Notes under the pieces: model-generated
What the model was told of the DNA's origin: nothing
The model's input: only the letters and a program-made list of their open reading frames with translations
Database searches by the model: none
DNA from: Siphonodentalium dalli
Lineage: Eukaryota; Mollusca; Scaphopoda; Gadilida; Siphonodentaliidae
Direction: 5' to 3'
Assembly: GCA_032622095.1 (NCBI GenBank)
Contig: CP136063.1
Location: forward strand, 267,649,426-267,713,425
Length of the DNA: 64,000 nt
Shown: piece by piece, positions 11,126-26,000 of the stretch
Layout of the letters: every line of letters begins with the position of its first letter
Position numbering within the stretch: the stretch's first letter is position 1
Translations under genes and position numbers: made by a program

Positions 11126-11647
11126 GCATGTAATGGTAAAACTTAAGCGCCGAGCTAAACGCTCTTTATTAATTGCCAACAATCATACTACACGAAACGC
11201 TCTTTATATATATACTCTAATATGAATATTACTTCACACCATGCTCGAAATAGGCTGTATTTTAAATCCTAGAACTACATGTAGAAGTCATATATGTAAA
11301 AATGATGTTAATTCCATCTTCTCTGCTTCTATTGACAAATATGCTAAAAGCCTGTAAATTAATAAACTGCATATGAACTTCGAAACCACGTACGCGGCTA
11401 CGTTGAACGATAATTTTGCATTGATGTTTTGAAATGCGATTACTTTAAATAAAGAGCGTTTGTAATTAACACAAAGTGAAGTGTGTGTATATGCTCTAAC
11501 ACGGACCCCCGTTTGCACACGAACCGTGTACTATATGAATGCTATTTTGTTTTATTTCCAAGTCAAAATAATGTGATGCAAATGTAATAAATGTATAATA
11601 TGATATGAGATTTACGTGGATGGATTATGATAATAAACTTGTGCTTG
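11126..11647. other. Unassigned sequence with repeated AAACGCTCTTTAT motif
   Basis: The motif AAACGCTCTTTAT occurs at about 11158 and 11195, and inverted (AATAAAGAGCGTTTG) at 11449. Otherwise no gene or element is recognisable. Confidence 0.35.
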
Positions 11648-12935
11648 TTAAGCTGCTTTCACATACATGCGTTTAACGCATGCGTTTTACGCATCCGTAC
11701 GCGCATCCCTAAGCGCATCGTTTCGATCTCCAATGTTATCGCTGGGGCTTTCACATACCATCCACTTAACGCGCGTGCGTGCGTGCGCGCATAACTTTTC
11801 GCTCCGAGACCGAAAAGCTGTCCGTTTTACGCATAGCGGACAGGGGTATTCGGTGCGATGTCGTTAATCATGGGATATACCGTAGATATTTTGTGGTGTT
11901 TACGAATGAGAATGGTATAATATGTGGGGGCGTATGCCAACTGGCACCATGCTATGTAATCTTGGGTCAAATTAAACAAGAATGAAATAATTGTGATTGT
12001 AGTTATAGGTCAAAATATACATCAAATGACATCGAATGCCTTGGTTTTGTGGGAAGTAGCATTTTTGCTGGCAGTCTCTCATATAGAAGCGTAGGTGCAC
12101 CATGCATGCCTAAACACAGGTACGAAGCTGATATATTCTGTACGCCAATTTGACAACCTGTTTAATCCGAAAAATATTGGATATCACGATTCACAGAGAT
12201 CGCAAAATTCATGGGAAACAATTTCGAGCGCCACGAAGAACTCGGGACATAGAGAATGTTCAGGCAATTAGCTCCCAGTCCATGCATGCACGATGGCAGG
12301 GTGACACAATGTGTATAGTATTTTGTTGTTTATTTGGGGAGGGTGGTTCATCTGTTGTTTTAACTGACGCTAAATTCATGTCAACATCAATATAGATTCA
12401 ATATTCACTATACCATAATTCAGCATTTGGTATGTTGGTATTTCTGTTAAATATTCCAATATCTTGGGATATATTACCAAATTATATTGCTAAATTTCTG
12501 TTCATTTAGTCTACATATGTGTATTTGTTCGTCCCTATATTGGTGAGTGAAACTGAACACATTTGTTTCAATACTAAAACGATTCATGGATTCGTTGCAT
12601 GGAGGACAATGAAATGTAAAAGCAATATGGCTTAAAATCTGCGAAACCGCTCCAAACGTTGCGTTTTTTTCTTCTCATTTAGTACTAAATTTGAAGACAA
12701 TGTGGAGAAGTATTCGAGATAAGTATACCCGATTAAGCAATCATTGGAACGTCCTCGTCGTCGTCGGAATCCATGGCGAAAGGACAATATGTAAACACAA
12801 ATAATTCTTCACGCATCCGCTAACGGACACGTACGCGCAGAGGTAAACGGAGGTATGTGAAAGCTCTAAACGCACGTCCGCCTAACGCATCCGTAAAACG
12901 CATGCGTTAAACGCATGTATGTGAAAGCAGCTTTA
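11648..12935 (+). mobile_element. PIF/Harbinger-like non-autonomous element, copy 1
   Basis: Termini AGCTGCTTTCACATACATGC and its inverted match at 12910-12932, flanked by TTA on both sides (11648-11650, 12933-12935). A 3-bp TTA/TAA target is characteristic of PIF/Harbinger elements. Subterminal sequence is packed with 'acgcatgcg'-type motifs. The interior contains a degraded version of the MADF-like reading frame seen in copy 2 (37761-38993). No transposase is present. Confidence 0.75.
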
Positions 12936-13488
12936 TGTATTATTACCCTGCCGATATATACGGGGGTACATATATACGTTGTTATTACCAAAATATGGCA
13001 TAGCATCGATCCATGTGTGTAACTGTACCACAAATCATTATTTACATTTGCGATAGATCATGGTGGATTTACGTTCCAAAAATACACATAATATTATTAG
13101 CTTTTGAATTCCCCCAGTATCGAAATATGTCGATAATTACTTGAACTGCTTATATACGGGTAATAGTTGTCACATAAAGACGCATTGCAGTCATAAAACA
13201 CAACTTTGAATACGATGTGTGGGTCCCAAACAAACAACACTATGTGAACGTCGTTGGACAGAAAAGAGCGTTGTTCTATCCTAATATGGTATACATAAAG
13301 AGCGTTTGTTTCACGTATGTGCGAAAAGTGAGAAAACAGCTGGGAAATGGCTGTGACCATATCATGTATTTTTCAGAGCATATGAAGCCGATATGTCGGT
13401 ATGTGTGTATATTCGTGTATATAATTGCTTATAACTTAATTGTGATTTACTGAACTAATGTGACAAACAAATCACACAAATGTCTTGC
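12936..13488. other. Unassigned sequence before the large array
   Basis: AT-rich sequence; an AAAGAGCGTT motif appears twice (about 13265 and 13298). No supported gene. Confidence 0.35.
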
Positions 13489-13492
13489 TATA

Positions 13493-13943
13493 GGTTACAC
13501 TGGTGTAAATAAGGTTCGGAGAGACCTCTAGCGGATGCGGGAGGAATATATAGGAGAGAATAAAATAGACACTGGGCCCTGATTGGTCAATAGCCTTGTG
13601 TGCTTTTTGCATAAAAAAATCATCACACCTCTTCCCTATGATTTCCCATAGGTAAGATAGCCATTGGCACAGGAATTAACCCTTTGTAGTGAAGTTTGAA
13701 TTTGTTGGTGTGGTCTAAAATATGACAGTATTTTTTTATGCGGATCTGACACTAGTTACGAAAACACAAGATTTAAAGGCGAATTCCCTGCTAGACAGAT
13801 ATGATTTTTTTGTGTAAAAAGTTTCCCGAAATGTCAATTTTTCAGATTAAAAAAAAAAATTGGACCCATGGTTCATATAGCCAACAGCATACGCTAAAAC
13901 GTTAGCACTGAGGCCTATGGAAAACATTTACACCAGTGTAACC
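13493..13943. mobile_element. B unit: 451-bp MITE-like element (first of eight)
   Basis: Begins GGTTACACTGGTGTAAAT and ends with the exact inverse ATTTACACCAGTGTAACC, an 18-bp terminal inverted repeat. Each terminal repeat is itself a near palindrome (TTACAC-TG-GTGTAA). Internal copies are bordered by TTTA on the left and TAAA on the right, compatible with a TA target. The body is non-coding and includes a CCAAT-like GATTGGTCAATAG. TA targets suggest a Tc1/mariner-type mobiliser, but this is inference. Confidence 0.8.
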
Positions 13944-13946
13944 TAA

Positions 13947-14841
13947 AGGGAAAAATGAACTTTTTGGCATTTTTGATTCCTGGGAGTCACTTTAAAGTAT
14001 TTTAATGCATTTTTCACAGCCTGGTCTTTCAGTCCAATGAATCTCCCATGCATGGTGTGGCTATTCTTGCTGCTGATGTCTTCTTTCACTTCCATCGGCC
14101 AAAAAAATGGTATGATTTTTCATAAAAAATGCCAATTTTTCAAGGTATTTTCAAAAAAATTCAAGGTGGTAATTGTCACATGATAATGCAAATTACCCAT
14201 TACATGAGCATGTCAATGACACACATACCAATTGTTATAAGAAGCTAATCTAACAAGTATTTTGGATTTTATAGCCAGTGATATACAGATATATATAATA
14301 AAAGTGTCTCATTTTCACTGGTGGGTATGGCCATTTGAAGGTTAATAGCACTAAAACTTGGACACATTTAAGAAAATGCTTCAGCATTTCAAAGAGAGCA
14401 TATCTTTGTTCAACTAATTCAATATACACCCACATCCAGTTATCTTGGATCACCCTTGCAGACCTGAAAATGTCATATTTTAGTCTTCCATGTGCTGATA
14501 AAGTCATGTGCTTGATGCTCAGCTGATCAGATCTGGACTCAATGACCTCACATCACCAGAAGTTCTCTCATGGAAAGGATCTTGTACAGTCTTCCATAGC
14601 TGATCCAAGTTTGCAACACCAGACCCCAAAAACTGTGTGAAAATGGGGCCTGAATATGACTTGTGGTGGAAAAATGTGCTTTTTTGATGAATAATGTGTT
14701 ACAGAGAGTGGGGTTAAATTGTGTGTGATAAATAAAGAACCACAGAAGTGATATTATTTTTGAACACATTTTTTTCATTCATGGGCAATTCTGAAAAAAT
14801 GTAGGGTGTTACAATTATTCCGCGAAAAAGCGGGCTATCGC
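13947..14841. repeat. A unit: 895-bp satellite monomer (first of twelve)
   Basis: Begins AGGGAAAAATGAAC and ends CCGCGAAAAAGCGGGCTATCGC, which contains a small CCGC...GCGG stem-loop. A-A junctions read ATCGCAGGG; A-B-A junctions read ATCGCTTTA-B-TAAAGGG. No gene is recognised. Open frames of 85 and 76 codons on the minus strand and 63 codons on the plus strand are present in every copy because the copies are identical. Confidence 0.85.
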
Positions 14842-17089
14842 AGGGAAAAATGAACTTTTTGGCATTTTTGATTCCTGGGAGTCACTTTAAAGTATTTTAA
14901 TGCATTTTTCACAGCCTGGTCTTTCAGTCCAATGAATCTCCCATGCATGGTGTGGCTATTCTTGCTGCTGATGTCTTCTTTCACTTCCATCGGCCAAAAA
15001 AATGGTATGATTTTTCATAAAAAATGCCAATTTTTCAAGGTATTTTCAAAAAAATTCAAGGTGGTAATTGTCACATGATAATGCAAATTACCCATTACAT
15101 GAGCATGTCAATGACACACATACCAATTGTTATAAGAAGCTAATCTAACAAGTATTTTGGATTTTATAGCCAGTGATATACAGATATATATAATAAAAGT
15201 GTCTCATTTTCACTGGTGGGTATGGCCATTTGAAGGTTAATAGCACTAAAACTTGGACACATTTAAGAAAATGCTTCAGCATTTCAAAGAGAGCATATCT
15301 TTGTTCAACTAATTCAATATACACCCACATCCAGTTATCTTGGATCACCCTTGCAGACCTGAAAATGTCATATTTTAGTCTTCCATGTGCTGATAAAGTC
15401 ATGTGCTTGATGCTCAGCTGATCAGATCTGGACTCAATGACCTCACATCACCAGAAGTTCTCTCATGGAAAGGATCTTGTACAGTCTTCCATAGCTGATC
15501 CAAGTTTGCAACACCAGACCCCAAAAACTGTGTGAAAATGGGGCCTGAATATGACTTGTGGTGGAAAAATGTGCTTTTTTGATGAATAATGTGTTACAGA
15601 GAGTGGGGTTAAATTGTGTGTGATAAATAAAGAACCACAGAAGTGATATTATTTTTGAACACATTTTTTTCATTCATGGGCAATTCTGAAAAAATGTAGG
15701 GTGTTACAATTATTCCGCGAAAAAGCGGGCTATCGCAGGGAAAAATGAACTTTTTGGCATTTTTGATTCCTGGGAGTCACTTTAAAGTATTTTAATGCAT
15801 TTTTCACAGCCTGGTCTTTCAGTCCAATGAATCTCCCATGCATGGTGTGGCTATTCTTGCTGCTGATGTCTTCTTTCACTTCCATCGGCCAAAAAAATGG
15901 TATGATTTTTCATAAAAAATGCCAATTTTTCAAGGTATTTTCAAAAAAATTCAAGGTGGTAATTGTCACATGATAATGCAAATTACCCATTACATGAGCA
16001 TGTCAATGACACACATACCAATTGTTATAAGAAGCTAATCTAACAAGTATTTTGGATTTTATAGCCAGTGATATACAGATATATATAATAAAAGTGTCTC
16101 ATTTTCACTGGTGGGTATGGCCATTTGAAGGTTAATAGCACTAAAACTTGGACACATTTAAGAAAATGCTTCAGCATTTCAAAGAGAGCATATCTTTGTT
16201 CAACTAATTCAATATACACCCACATCCAGTTATCTTGGATCACCCTTGCAGACCTGAAAATGTCATATTTTAGTCTTCCATGTGCTGATAAAGTCATGTG
16301 CTTGATGCTCAGCTGATCAGATCTGGACTCAATGACCTCACATCACCAGAAGTTCTCTCATGGAAAGGATCTTGTACAGTCTTCCATAGCTGATCCAAGT
16401 TTGCAACACCAGACCCCAAAAACTGTGTGAAAATGGGGCCTGAATATGACTTGTGGTGGAAAAATGTGCTTTTTTGATGAATAATGTGTTACAGAGAGTG
16501 GGGTTAAATTGTGTGTGATAAATAAAGAACCACAGAAGTGATATTATTTTTGAACACATTTTTTTCATTCATGGGCAATTCTGAAAAAATGTAGGGTGTT
16601 ACAATTATTCCGCGAAAAAGCGGGCTATCGCTTTAGGTTACACTGGTGTAAATAAGGTTCGGAGAGACCTCTAGCGGATGCGGGAGGAATATATAGGAGA
16701 GAATAAAATAGACACTGGGCCCTGATTGGTCAATAGCCTTGTGTGCTTTTTGCATAAAAAAATCATCACACCTCTTCCCTATGATTTCCCATAGGTAAGA
16801 TAGCCATTGGCACAGGAATTAACCCTTTGTAGTGAAGTTTGAATTTGTTGGTGTGGTCTAAAATATGACAGTATTTTTTTATGCGGATCTGACACTAGTT
16901 ACGAAAACACAAGATTTAAAGGCGAATTCCCTGCTAGACAGATATGATTTTTTTGTGTAAAAAGTTTCCCGAAATGTCAATTTTTCAGATTAAAAAAAAA
17001 AATTGGACCCATGGTTCATATAGCCAACAGCATACGCTAAAACGTTAGCACTGAGGCCTATGGAAAACATTTACACCAGTGTAACCTAA

Positions 17090-20000
17090 AGGGAAAAATG
17101 AACTTTTTGGCATTTTTGATTCCTGGGAGTCACTTTAAAGTATTTTAATGCATTTTTCACAGCCTGGTCTTTCAGTCCAATGAATCTCCCATGCATGGTG
17201 TGGCTATTCTTGCTGCTGATGTCTTCTTTCACTTCCATCGGCCAAAAAAATGGTATGATTTTTCATAAAAAATGCCAATTTTTCAAGGTATTTTCAAAAA
17301 AATTCAAGGTGGTAATTGTCACATGATAATGCAAATTACCCATTACATGAGCATGTCAATGACACACATACCAATTGTTATAAGAAGCTAATCTAACAAG
17401 TATTTTGGATTTTATAGCCAGTGATATACAGATATATATAATAAAAGTGTCTCATTTTCACTGGTGGGTATGGCCATTTGAAGGTTAATAGCACTAAAAC
17501 TTGGACACATTTAAGAAAATGCTTCAGCATTTCAAAGAGAGCATATCTTTGTTCAACTAATTCAATATACACCCACATCCAGTTATCTTGGATCACCCTT
17601 GCAGACCTGAAAATGTCATATTTTAGTCTTCCATGTGCTGATAAAGTCATGTGCTTGATGCTCAGCTGATCAGATCTGGACTCAATGACCTCACATCACC
17701 AGAAGTTCTCTCATGGAAAGGATCTTGTACAGTCTTCCATAGCTGATCCAAGTTTGCAACACCAGACCCCAAAAACTGTGTGAAAATGGGGCCTGAATAT
17801 GACTTGTGGTGGAAAAATGTGCTTTTTTGATGAATAATGTGTTACAGAGAGTGGGGTTAAATTGTGTGTGATAAATAAAGAACCACAGAAGTGATATTAT
17901 TTTTGAACACATTTTTTTCATTCATGGGCAATTCTGAAAAAATGTAGGGTGTTACAATTATTCCGCGAAAAAGCGGGCTATCGCAGGGAAAAATGAACTT
18001 TTTGGCATTTTTGATTCCTGGGAGTCACTTTAAAGTATTTTAATGCATTTTTCACAGCCTGGTCTTTCAGTCCAATGAATCTCCCATGCATGGTGTGGCT
18101 ATTCTTGCTGCTGATGTCTTCTTTCACTTCCATCGGCCAAAAAAATGGTATGATTTTTCATAAAAAATGCCAATTTTTCAAGGTATTTTCAAAAAAATTC
18201 AAGGTGGTAATTGTCACATGATAATGCAAATTACCCATTACATGAGCATGTCAATGACACACATACCAATTGTTATAAGAAGCTAATCTAACAAGTATTT
18301 TGGATTTTATAGCCAGTGATATACAGATATATATAATAAAAGTGTCTCATTTTCACTGGTGGGTATGGCCATTTGAAGGTTAATAGCACTAAAACTTGGA
18401 CACATTTAAGAAAATGCTTCAGCATTTCAAAGAGAGCATATCTTTGTTCAACTAATTCAATATACACCCACATCCAGTTATCTTGGATCACCCTTGCAGA
18501 CCTGAAAATGTCATATTTTAGTCTTCCATGTGCTGATAAAGTCATGTGCTTGATGCTCAGCTGATCAGATCTGGACTCAATGACCTCACATCACCAGAAG
18601 TTCTCTCATGGAAAGGATCTTGTACAGTCTTCCATAGCTGATCCAAGTTTGCAACACCAGACCCCAAAAACTGTGTGAAAATGGGGCCTGAATATGACTT
18701 GTGGTGGAAAAATGTGCTTTTTTGATGAATAATGTGTTACAGAGAGTGGGGTTAAATTGTGTGTGATAAATAAAGAACCACAGAAGTGATATTATTTTTG
18801 AACACATTTTTTTCATTCATGGGCAATTCTGAAAAAATGTAGGGTGTTACAATTATTCCGCGAAAAAGCGGGCTATCGCTTTAGGTTACACTGGTGTAAA
18901 TAAGGTTCGGAGAGACCTCTAGCGGATGCGGGAGGAATATATAGGAGAGAATAAAATAGACACTGGGCCCTGATTGGTCAATAGCCTTGTGTGCTTTTTG
19001 CATAAAAAAATCATCACACCTCTTCCCTATGATTTCCCATAGGTAAGATAGCCATTGGCACAGGAATTAACCCTTTGTAGTGAAGTTTGAATTTGTTGGT
19101 GTGGTCTAAAATATGACAGTATTTTTTTATGCGGATCTGACACTAGTTACGAAAACACAAGATTTAAAGGCGAATTCCCTGCTAGACAGATATGATTTTT
19201 TTGTGTAAAAAGTTTCCCGAAATGTCAATTTTTCAGATTAAAAAAAAAAATTGGACCCATGGTTCATATAGCCAACAGCATACGCTAAAACGTTAGCACT
19301 GAGGCCTATGGAAAACATTTACACCAGTGTAACCTAAAGGGAAAAATGAACTTTTTGGCATTTTTGATTCCTGGGAGTCACTTTAAAGTATTTTAATGCA
19401 TTTTTCACAGCCTGGTCTTTCAGTCCAATGAATCTCCCATGCATGGTGTGGCTATTCTTGCTGCTGATGTCTTCTTTCACTTCCATCGGCCAAAAAAATG
19501 GTATGATTTTTCATAAAAAATGCCAATTTTTCAAGGTATTTTCAAAAAAATTCAAGGTGGTAATTGTCACATGATAATGCAAATTACCCATTACATGAGC
19601 ATGTCAATGACACACATACCAATTGTTATAAGAAGCTAATCTAACAAGTATTTTGGATTTTATAGCCAGTGATATACAGATATATATAATAAAAGTGTCT
19701 CATTTTCACTGGTGGGTATGGCCATTTGAAGGTTAATAGCACTAAAACTTGGACACATTTAAGAAAATGCTTCAGCATTTCAAAGAGAGCATATCTTTGT
19801 TCAACTAATTCAATATACACCCACATCCAGTTATCTTGGATCACCCTTGCAGACCTGAAAATGTCATATTTTAGTCTTCCATGTGCTGATAAAGTCATGT
19901 GCTTGATGCTCAGCTGATCAGATCTGGACTCAATGACCTCACATCACCAGAAGTTCTCTCATGGAAAGGATCTTGTACAGTCTTCCATAGCTGATCCAAG

Positions 20001-23000
20001 TTTGCAACACCAGACCCCAAAAACTGTGTGAAAATGGGGCCTGAATATGACTTGTGGTGGAAAAATGTGCTTTTTTGATGAATAATGTGTTACAGAGAGT
20101 GGGGTTAAATTGTGTGTGATAAATAAAGAACCACAGAAGTGATATTATTTTTGAACACATTTTTTTCATTCATGGGCAATTCTGAAAAAATGTAGGGTGT
20201 TACAATTATTCCGCGAAAAAGCGGGCTATCGCTTTAGGTTACACTGGTGTAAATAAGGTTCGGAGAGACCTCTAGCGGATGCGGGAGGAATATATAGGAG
20301 AGAATAAAATAGACACTGGGCCCTGATTGGTCAATAGCCTTGTGTGCTTTTTGCATAAAAAAATCATCACACCTCTTCCCTATGATTTCCCATAGGTAAG
20401 ATAGCCATTGGCACAGGAATTAACCCTTTGTAGTGAAGTTTGAATTTGTTGGTGTGGTCTAAAATATGACAGTATTTTTTTATGCGGATCTGACACTAGT
20501 TACGAAAACACAAGATTTAAAGGCGAATTCCCTGCTAGACAGATATGATTTTTTTGTGTAAAAAGTTTCCCGAAATGTCAATTTTTCAGATTAAAAAAAA
20601 AAATTGGACCCATGGTTCATATAGCCAACAGCATACGCTAAAACGTTAGCACTGAGGCCTATGGAAAACATTTACACCAGTGTAACCTAAAGGGAAAAAT
20701 GAACTTTTTGGCATTTTTGATTCCTGGGAGTCACTTTAAAGTATTTTAATGCATTTTTCACAGCCTGGTCTTTCAGTCCAATGAATCTCCCATGCATGGT
20801 GTGGCTATTCTTGCTGCTGATGTCTTCTTTCACTTCCATCGGCCAAAAAAATGGTATGATTTTTCATAAAAAATGCCAATTTTTCAAGGTATTTTCAAAA
20901 AAATTCAAGGTGGTAATTGTCACATGATAATGCAAATTACCCATTACATGAGCATGTCAATGACACACATACCAATTGTTATAAGAAGCTAATCTAACAA
21001 GTATTTTGGATTTTATAGCCAGTGATATACAGATATATATAATAAAAGTGTCTCATTTTCACTGGTGGGTATGGCCATTTGAAGGTTAATAGCACTAAAA
21101 CTTGGACACATTTAAGAAAATGCTTCAGCATTTCAAAGAGAGCATATCTTTGTTCAACTAATTCAATATACACCCACATCCAGTTATCTTGGATCACCCT
21201 TGCAGACCTGAAAATGTCATATTTTAGTCTTCCATGTGCTGATAAAGTCATGTGCTTGATGCTCAGCTGATCAGATCTGGACTCAATGACCTCACATCAC
21301 CAGAAGTTCTCTCATGGAAAGGATCTTGTACAGTCTTCCATAGCTGATCCAAGTTTGCAACACCAGACCCCAAAAACTGTGTGAAAATGGGGCCTGAATA
21401 TGACTTGTGGTGGAAAAATGTGCTTTTTTGATGAATAATGTGTTACAGAGAGTGGGGTTAAATTGTGTGTGATAAATAAAGAACCACAGAAGTGATATTA
21501 TTTTTGAACACATTTTTTTCATTCATGGGCAATTCTGAAAAAATGTAGGGTGTTACAATTATTCCGCGAAAAAGCGGGCTATCGCAGGGAAAAATGAACT
21601 TTTTGGCATTTTTGATTCCTGGGAGTCACTTTAAAGTATTTTAATGCATTTTTCACAGCCTGGTCTTTCAGTCCAATGAATCTCCCATGCATGGTGTGGC
21701 TATTCTTGCTGCTGATGTCTTCTTTCACTTCCATCGGCCAAAAAAATGGTATGATTTTTCATAAAAAATGCCAATTTTTCAAGGTATTTTCAAAAAAATT
21801 CAAGGTGGTAATTGTCACATGATAATGCAAATTACCCATTACATGAGCATGTCAATGACACACATACCAATTGTTATAAGAAGCTAATCTAACAAGTATT
21901 TTGGATTTTATAGCCAGTGATATACAGATATATATAATAAAAGTGTCTCATTTTCACTGGTGGGTATGGCCATTTGAAGGTTAATAGCACTAAAACTTGG
22001 ACACATTTAAGAAAATGCTTCAGCATTTCAAAGAGAGCATATCTTTGTTCAACTAATTCAATATACACCCACATCCAGTTATCTTGGATCACCCTTGCAG
22101 ACCTGAAAATGTCATATTTTAGTCTTCCATGTGCTGATAAAGTCATGTGCTTGATGCTCAGCTGATCAGATCTGGACTCAATGACCTCACATCACCAGAA
22201 GTTCTCTCATGGAAAGGATCTTGTACAGTCTTCCATAGCTGATCCAAGTTTGCAACACCAGACCCCAAAAACTGTGTGAAAATGGGGCCTGAATATGACT
22301 TGTGGTGGAAAAATGTGCTTTTTTGATGAATAATGTGTTACAGAGAGTGGGGTTAAATTGTGTGTGATAAATAAAGAACCACAGAAGTGATATTATTTTT
22401 GAACACATTTTTTTCATTCATGGGCAATTCTGAAAAAATGTAGGGTGTTACAATTATTCCGCGAAAAAGCGGGCTATCGCTTTAGGTTACACTGGTGTAA
22501 ATAAGGTTCGGAGAGACCTCTAGCGGATGCGGGAGGAATATATAGGAGAGAATAAAATAGACACTGGGCCCTGATTGGTCAATAGCCTTGTGTGCTTTTT
22601 GCATAAAAAAATCATCACACCTCTTCCCTATGATTTCCCATAGGTAAGATAGCCATTGGCACAGGAATTAACCCTTTGTAGTGAAGTTTGAATTTGTTGG
22701 TGTGGTCTAAAATATGACAGTATTTTTTTATGCGGATCTGACACTAGTTACGAAAACACAAGATTTAAAGGCGAATTCCCTGCTAGACAGATATGATTTT
22801 TTTGTGTAAAAAGTTTCCCGAAATGTCAATTTTTCAGATTAAAAAAAAAAATTGGACCCATGGTTCATATAGCCAACAGCATACGCTAAAACGTTAGCAC
22901 TGAGGCCTATGGAAAACATTTACACCAGTGTAACCTAAAGGGAAAAATGAACTTTTTGGCATTTTTGATTCCTGGGAGTCACTTTAAAGTATTTTAATGC

Positions 23001-26000
23001 ATTTTTCACAGCCTGGTCTTTCAGTCCAATGAATCTCCCATGCATGGTGTGGCTATTCTTGCTGCTGATGTCTTCTTTCACTTCCATCGGCCAAAAAAAT
23101 GGTATGATTTTTCATAAAAAATGCCAATTTTTCAAGGTATTTTCAAAAAAATTCAAGGTGGTAATTGTCACATGATAATGCAAATTACCCATTACATGAG
23201 CATGTCAATGACACACATACCAATTGTTATAAGAAGCTAATCTAACAAGTATTTTGGATTTTATAGCCAGTGATATACAGATATATATAATAAAAGTGTC
23301 TCATTTTCACTGGTGGGTATGGCCATTTGAAGGTTAATAGCACTAAAACTTGGACACATTTAAGAAAATGCTTCAGCATTTCAAAGAGAGCATATCTTTG
23401 TTCAACTAATTCAATATACACCCACATCCAGTTATCTTGGATCACCCTTGCAGACCTGAAAATGTCATATTTTAGTCTTCCATGTGCTGATAAAGTCATG
23501 TGCTTGATGCTCAGCTGATCAGATCTGGACTCAATGACCTCACATCACCAGAAGTTCTCTCATGGAAAGGATCTTGTACAGTCTTCCATAGCTGATCCAA
23601 GTTTGCAACACCAGACCCCAAAAACTGTGTGAAAATGGGGCCTGAATATGACTTGTGGTGGAAAAATGTGCTTTTTTGATGAATAATGTGTTACAGAGAG
23701 TGGGGTTAAATTGTGTGTGATAAATAAAGAACCACAGAAGTGATATTATTTTTGAACACATTTTTTTCATTCATGGGCAATTCTGAAAAAATGTAGGGTG
23801 TTACAATTATTCCGCGAAAAAGCGGGCTATCGCTTTAGGTTACACTGGTGTAAATAAGGTTCGGAGAGACCTCTAGCGGATGCGGGAGGAATATATAGGA
23901 GAGAATAAAATAGACACTGGGCCCTGATTGGTCAATAGCCTTGTGTGCTTTTTGCATAAAAAAATCATCACACCTCTTCCCTATGATTTCCCATAGGTAA
24001 GATAGCCATTGGCACAGGAATTAACCCTTTGTAGTGAAGTTTGAATTTGTTGGTGTGGTCTAAAATATGACAGTATTTTTTTATGCGGATCTGACACTAG
24101 TTACGAAAACACAAGATTTAAAGGCGAATTCCCTGCTAGACAGATATGATTTTTTTGTGTAAAAAGTTTCCCGAAATGTCAATTTTTCAGATTAAAAAAA
24201 AAAATTGGACCCATGGTTCATATAGCCAACAGCATACGCTAAAACGTTAGCACTGAGGCCTATGGAAAACATTTACACCAGTGTAACCTAAAGGGAAAAA
24301 TGAACTTTTTGGCATTTTTGATTCCTGGGAGTCACTTTAAAGTATTTTAATGCATTTTTCACAGCCTGGTCTTTCAGTCCAATGAATCTCCCATGCATGG
24401 TGTGGCTATTCTTGCTGCTGATGTCTTCTTTCACTTCCATCGGCCAAAAAAATGGTATGATTTTTCATAAAAAATGCCAATTTTTCAAGGTATTTTCAAA
24501 AAAATTCAAGGTGGTAATTGTCACATGATAATGCAAATTACCCATTACATGAGCATGTCAATGACACACATACCAATTGTTATAAGAAGCTAATCTAACA
24601 AGTATTTTGGATTTTATAGCCAGTGATATACAGATATATATAATAAAAGTGTCTCATTTTCACTGGTGGGTATGGCCATTTGAAGGTTAATAGCACTAAA
24701 ACTTGGACACATTTAAGAAAATGCTTCAGCATTTCAAAGAGAGCATATCTTTGTTCAACTAATTCAATATACACCCACATCCAGTTATCTTGGATCACCC
24801 TTGCAGACCTGAAAATGTCATATTTTAGTCTTCCATGTGCTGATAAAGTCATGTGCTTGATGCTCAGCTGATCAGATCTGGACTCAATGACCTCACATCA
24901 CCAGAAGTTCTCTCATGGAAAGGATCTTGTACAGTCTTCCATAGCTGATCCAAGTTTGCAACACCAGACCCCAAAAACTGTGTGAAAATGGGGCCTGAAT
25001 ATGACTTGTGGTGGAAAAATGTGCTTTTTTGATGAATAATGTGTTACAGAGAGTGGGGTTAAATTGTGTGTGATAAATAAAGAACCACAGAAGTGATATT
25101 ATTTTTGAACACATTTTTTTCATTCATGGGCAATTCTGAAAAAATGTAGGGTGTTACAATTATTCCGCGAAAAAGCGGGCTATCGCAGGGAAAAATGAAC
25201 TTTTTGGCATTTTTGATTCCTGGGAGTCACTTTAAAGTATTTTAATGCATTTTTCACAGCCTGGTCTTTCAGTCCAATGAATCTCCCATGCATGGTGTGG
25301 CTATTCTTGCTGCTGATGTCTTCTTTCACTTCCATCGGCCAAAAAAATGGTATGATTTTTCATAAAAAATGCCAATTTTTCAAGGTATTTTCAAAAAAAT
25401 TCAAGGTGGTAATTGTCACATGATAATGCAAATTACCCATTACATGAGCATGTCAATGACACACATACCAATTGTTATAAGAAGCTAATCTAACAAGTAT
25501 TTTGGATTTTATAGCCAGTGATATACAGATATATATAATAAAAGTGTCTCATTTTCACTGGTGGGTATGGCCATTTGAAGGTTAATAGCACTAAAACTTG
25601 GACACATTTAAGAAAATGCTTCAGCATTTCAAAGAGAGCATATCTTTGTTCAACTAATTCAATATACACCCACATCCAGTTATCTTGGATCACCCTTGCA
25701 GACCTGAAAATGTCATATTTTAGTCTTCCATGTGCTGATAAAGTCATGTGCTTGATGCTCAGCTGATCAGATCTGGACTCAATGACCTCACATCACCAGA
25801 AGTTCTCTCATGGAAAGGATCTTGTACAGTCTTCCATAGCTGATCCAAGTTTGCAACACCAGACCCCAAAAACTGTGTGAAAATGGGGCCTGAATATGAC
25901 TTGTGGTGGAAAAATGTGCTTTTTTGATGAATAATGTGTTACAGAGAGTGGGGTTAAATTGTGTGTGATAAATAAAGAACCACAGAAGTGATATTATTTT

